64,000 nucleotides of DNA from positions 61,697,740 through 61,761,739 of the forward strand of contig NC_082691.1 of NCBI RefSeq assembly GCF_949987515.2. The letters are read 5' to 3'. This DNA comes from Delphinus delphis. Its lineage: Eukaryota > Chordata > Mammalia > Artiodactyla > Delphinidae. Below are positions 46,468 to 64,000 of the stretch, piece by piece. The position numbers and the translations under genes were made by a program. Below the pieces are notes generated by a model that was not told where the DNA came from, did no database searches, and saw nothing but the letters and a program-made list of their open reading frames with translations. How positions within the stretch are numbered: position 1 is the first letter of the stretch; each line of letters starts with the position of its first letter.

Positions 46468-64000
<17,533 letters not shown>

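Overview
The window is nuclear DNA from a mammal, almost certainly a cetacean and probably a toothed whale. Sixteen insertions of tRNA-derived SINEs belong to the CHR group and its shorter relatives (head GGGCTTCCCTGGTGGCGCAG, internal GGTTCGxGCCC B-box), alongside several LINE-1 generations, MIR, L2, MaLR and ERV1 LTRs, and spliced genes with GT-AG introns. There are no prokaryotic features.

Left two thirds (about 1-46,150) is intergenic and repeat-dominated. An old minus-strand L1 and two nested ERV1-type LTRs (230-2180) are followed by a nearly full-length L1 (L1-1, 2192-8850) whose 5' UTR holds about three ~174-bp tandem monomers. A second long L1 (L1-2) runs from about 11,895 to 17,009 and resumes at 24,005-24,766. 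It was split by a 6,995-bp insertion made of L1-3 (intact ORF1, damaged ORF2) and a 5'-truncated sibling, L1-4, with a 13-bp target duplication around the pair. From 24,770 to 46,150 there are MaLR LTRs, an L2, MIRs, short L1 insertions with clear target duplications, an internally deleted L1 (39,738-41,122), and an old L1 flanked by an unusually long (~85 bp) duplication. No protein-coding gene is recognised in this part.

Right third (about 46,150-64,000) is the 5' half of GARS1, glycyl-tRNA synthetase, on the plus strand. A CpG-island promoter and eight coding exons (46439-63248) encode residues 1-343 plus two bases of codon 344. These cover a mitochondrial targeting peptide, the WHEP domain, the start of the class II catalytic core and motif 2. 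The rest of the gene lies beyond the right edge. One gene makes two enzymes: a weak-context AUG (46439) gives the mitochondrial form, and a strong-context AUG at codon 55 (46601) gives the cytosolic form. An upstream ORF overlaps the first AUG. Two ATF4-type C/EBP-ATF response elements (46361-46369 and 47704-47712) fit stress-responsive control of a tRNA synthetase.

The most notable structural signals are a gene-conversion-like tract shared by L1-1 and L1-2, the long duplication around the old L1, the nested L1 pair in one target site, and two SINEs in the same target in GARS1 intron 6. All comparisons were made by eye, so repeat ends are approximate unless a target duplication fixes them.
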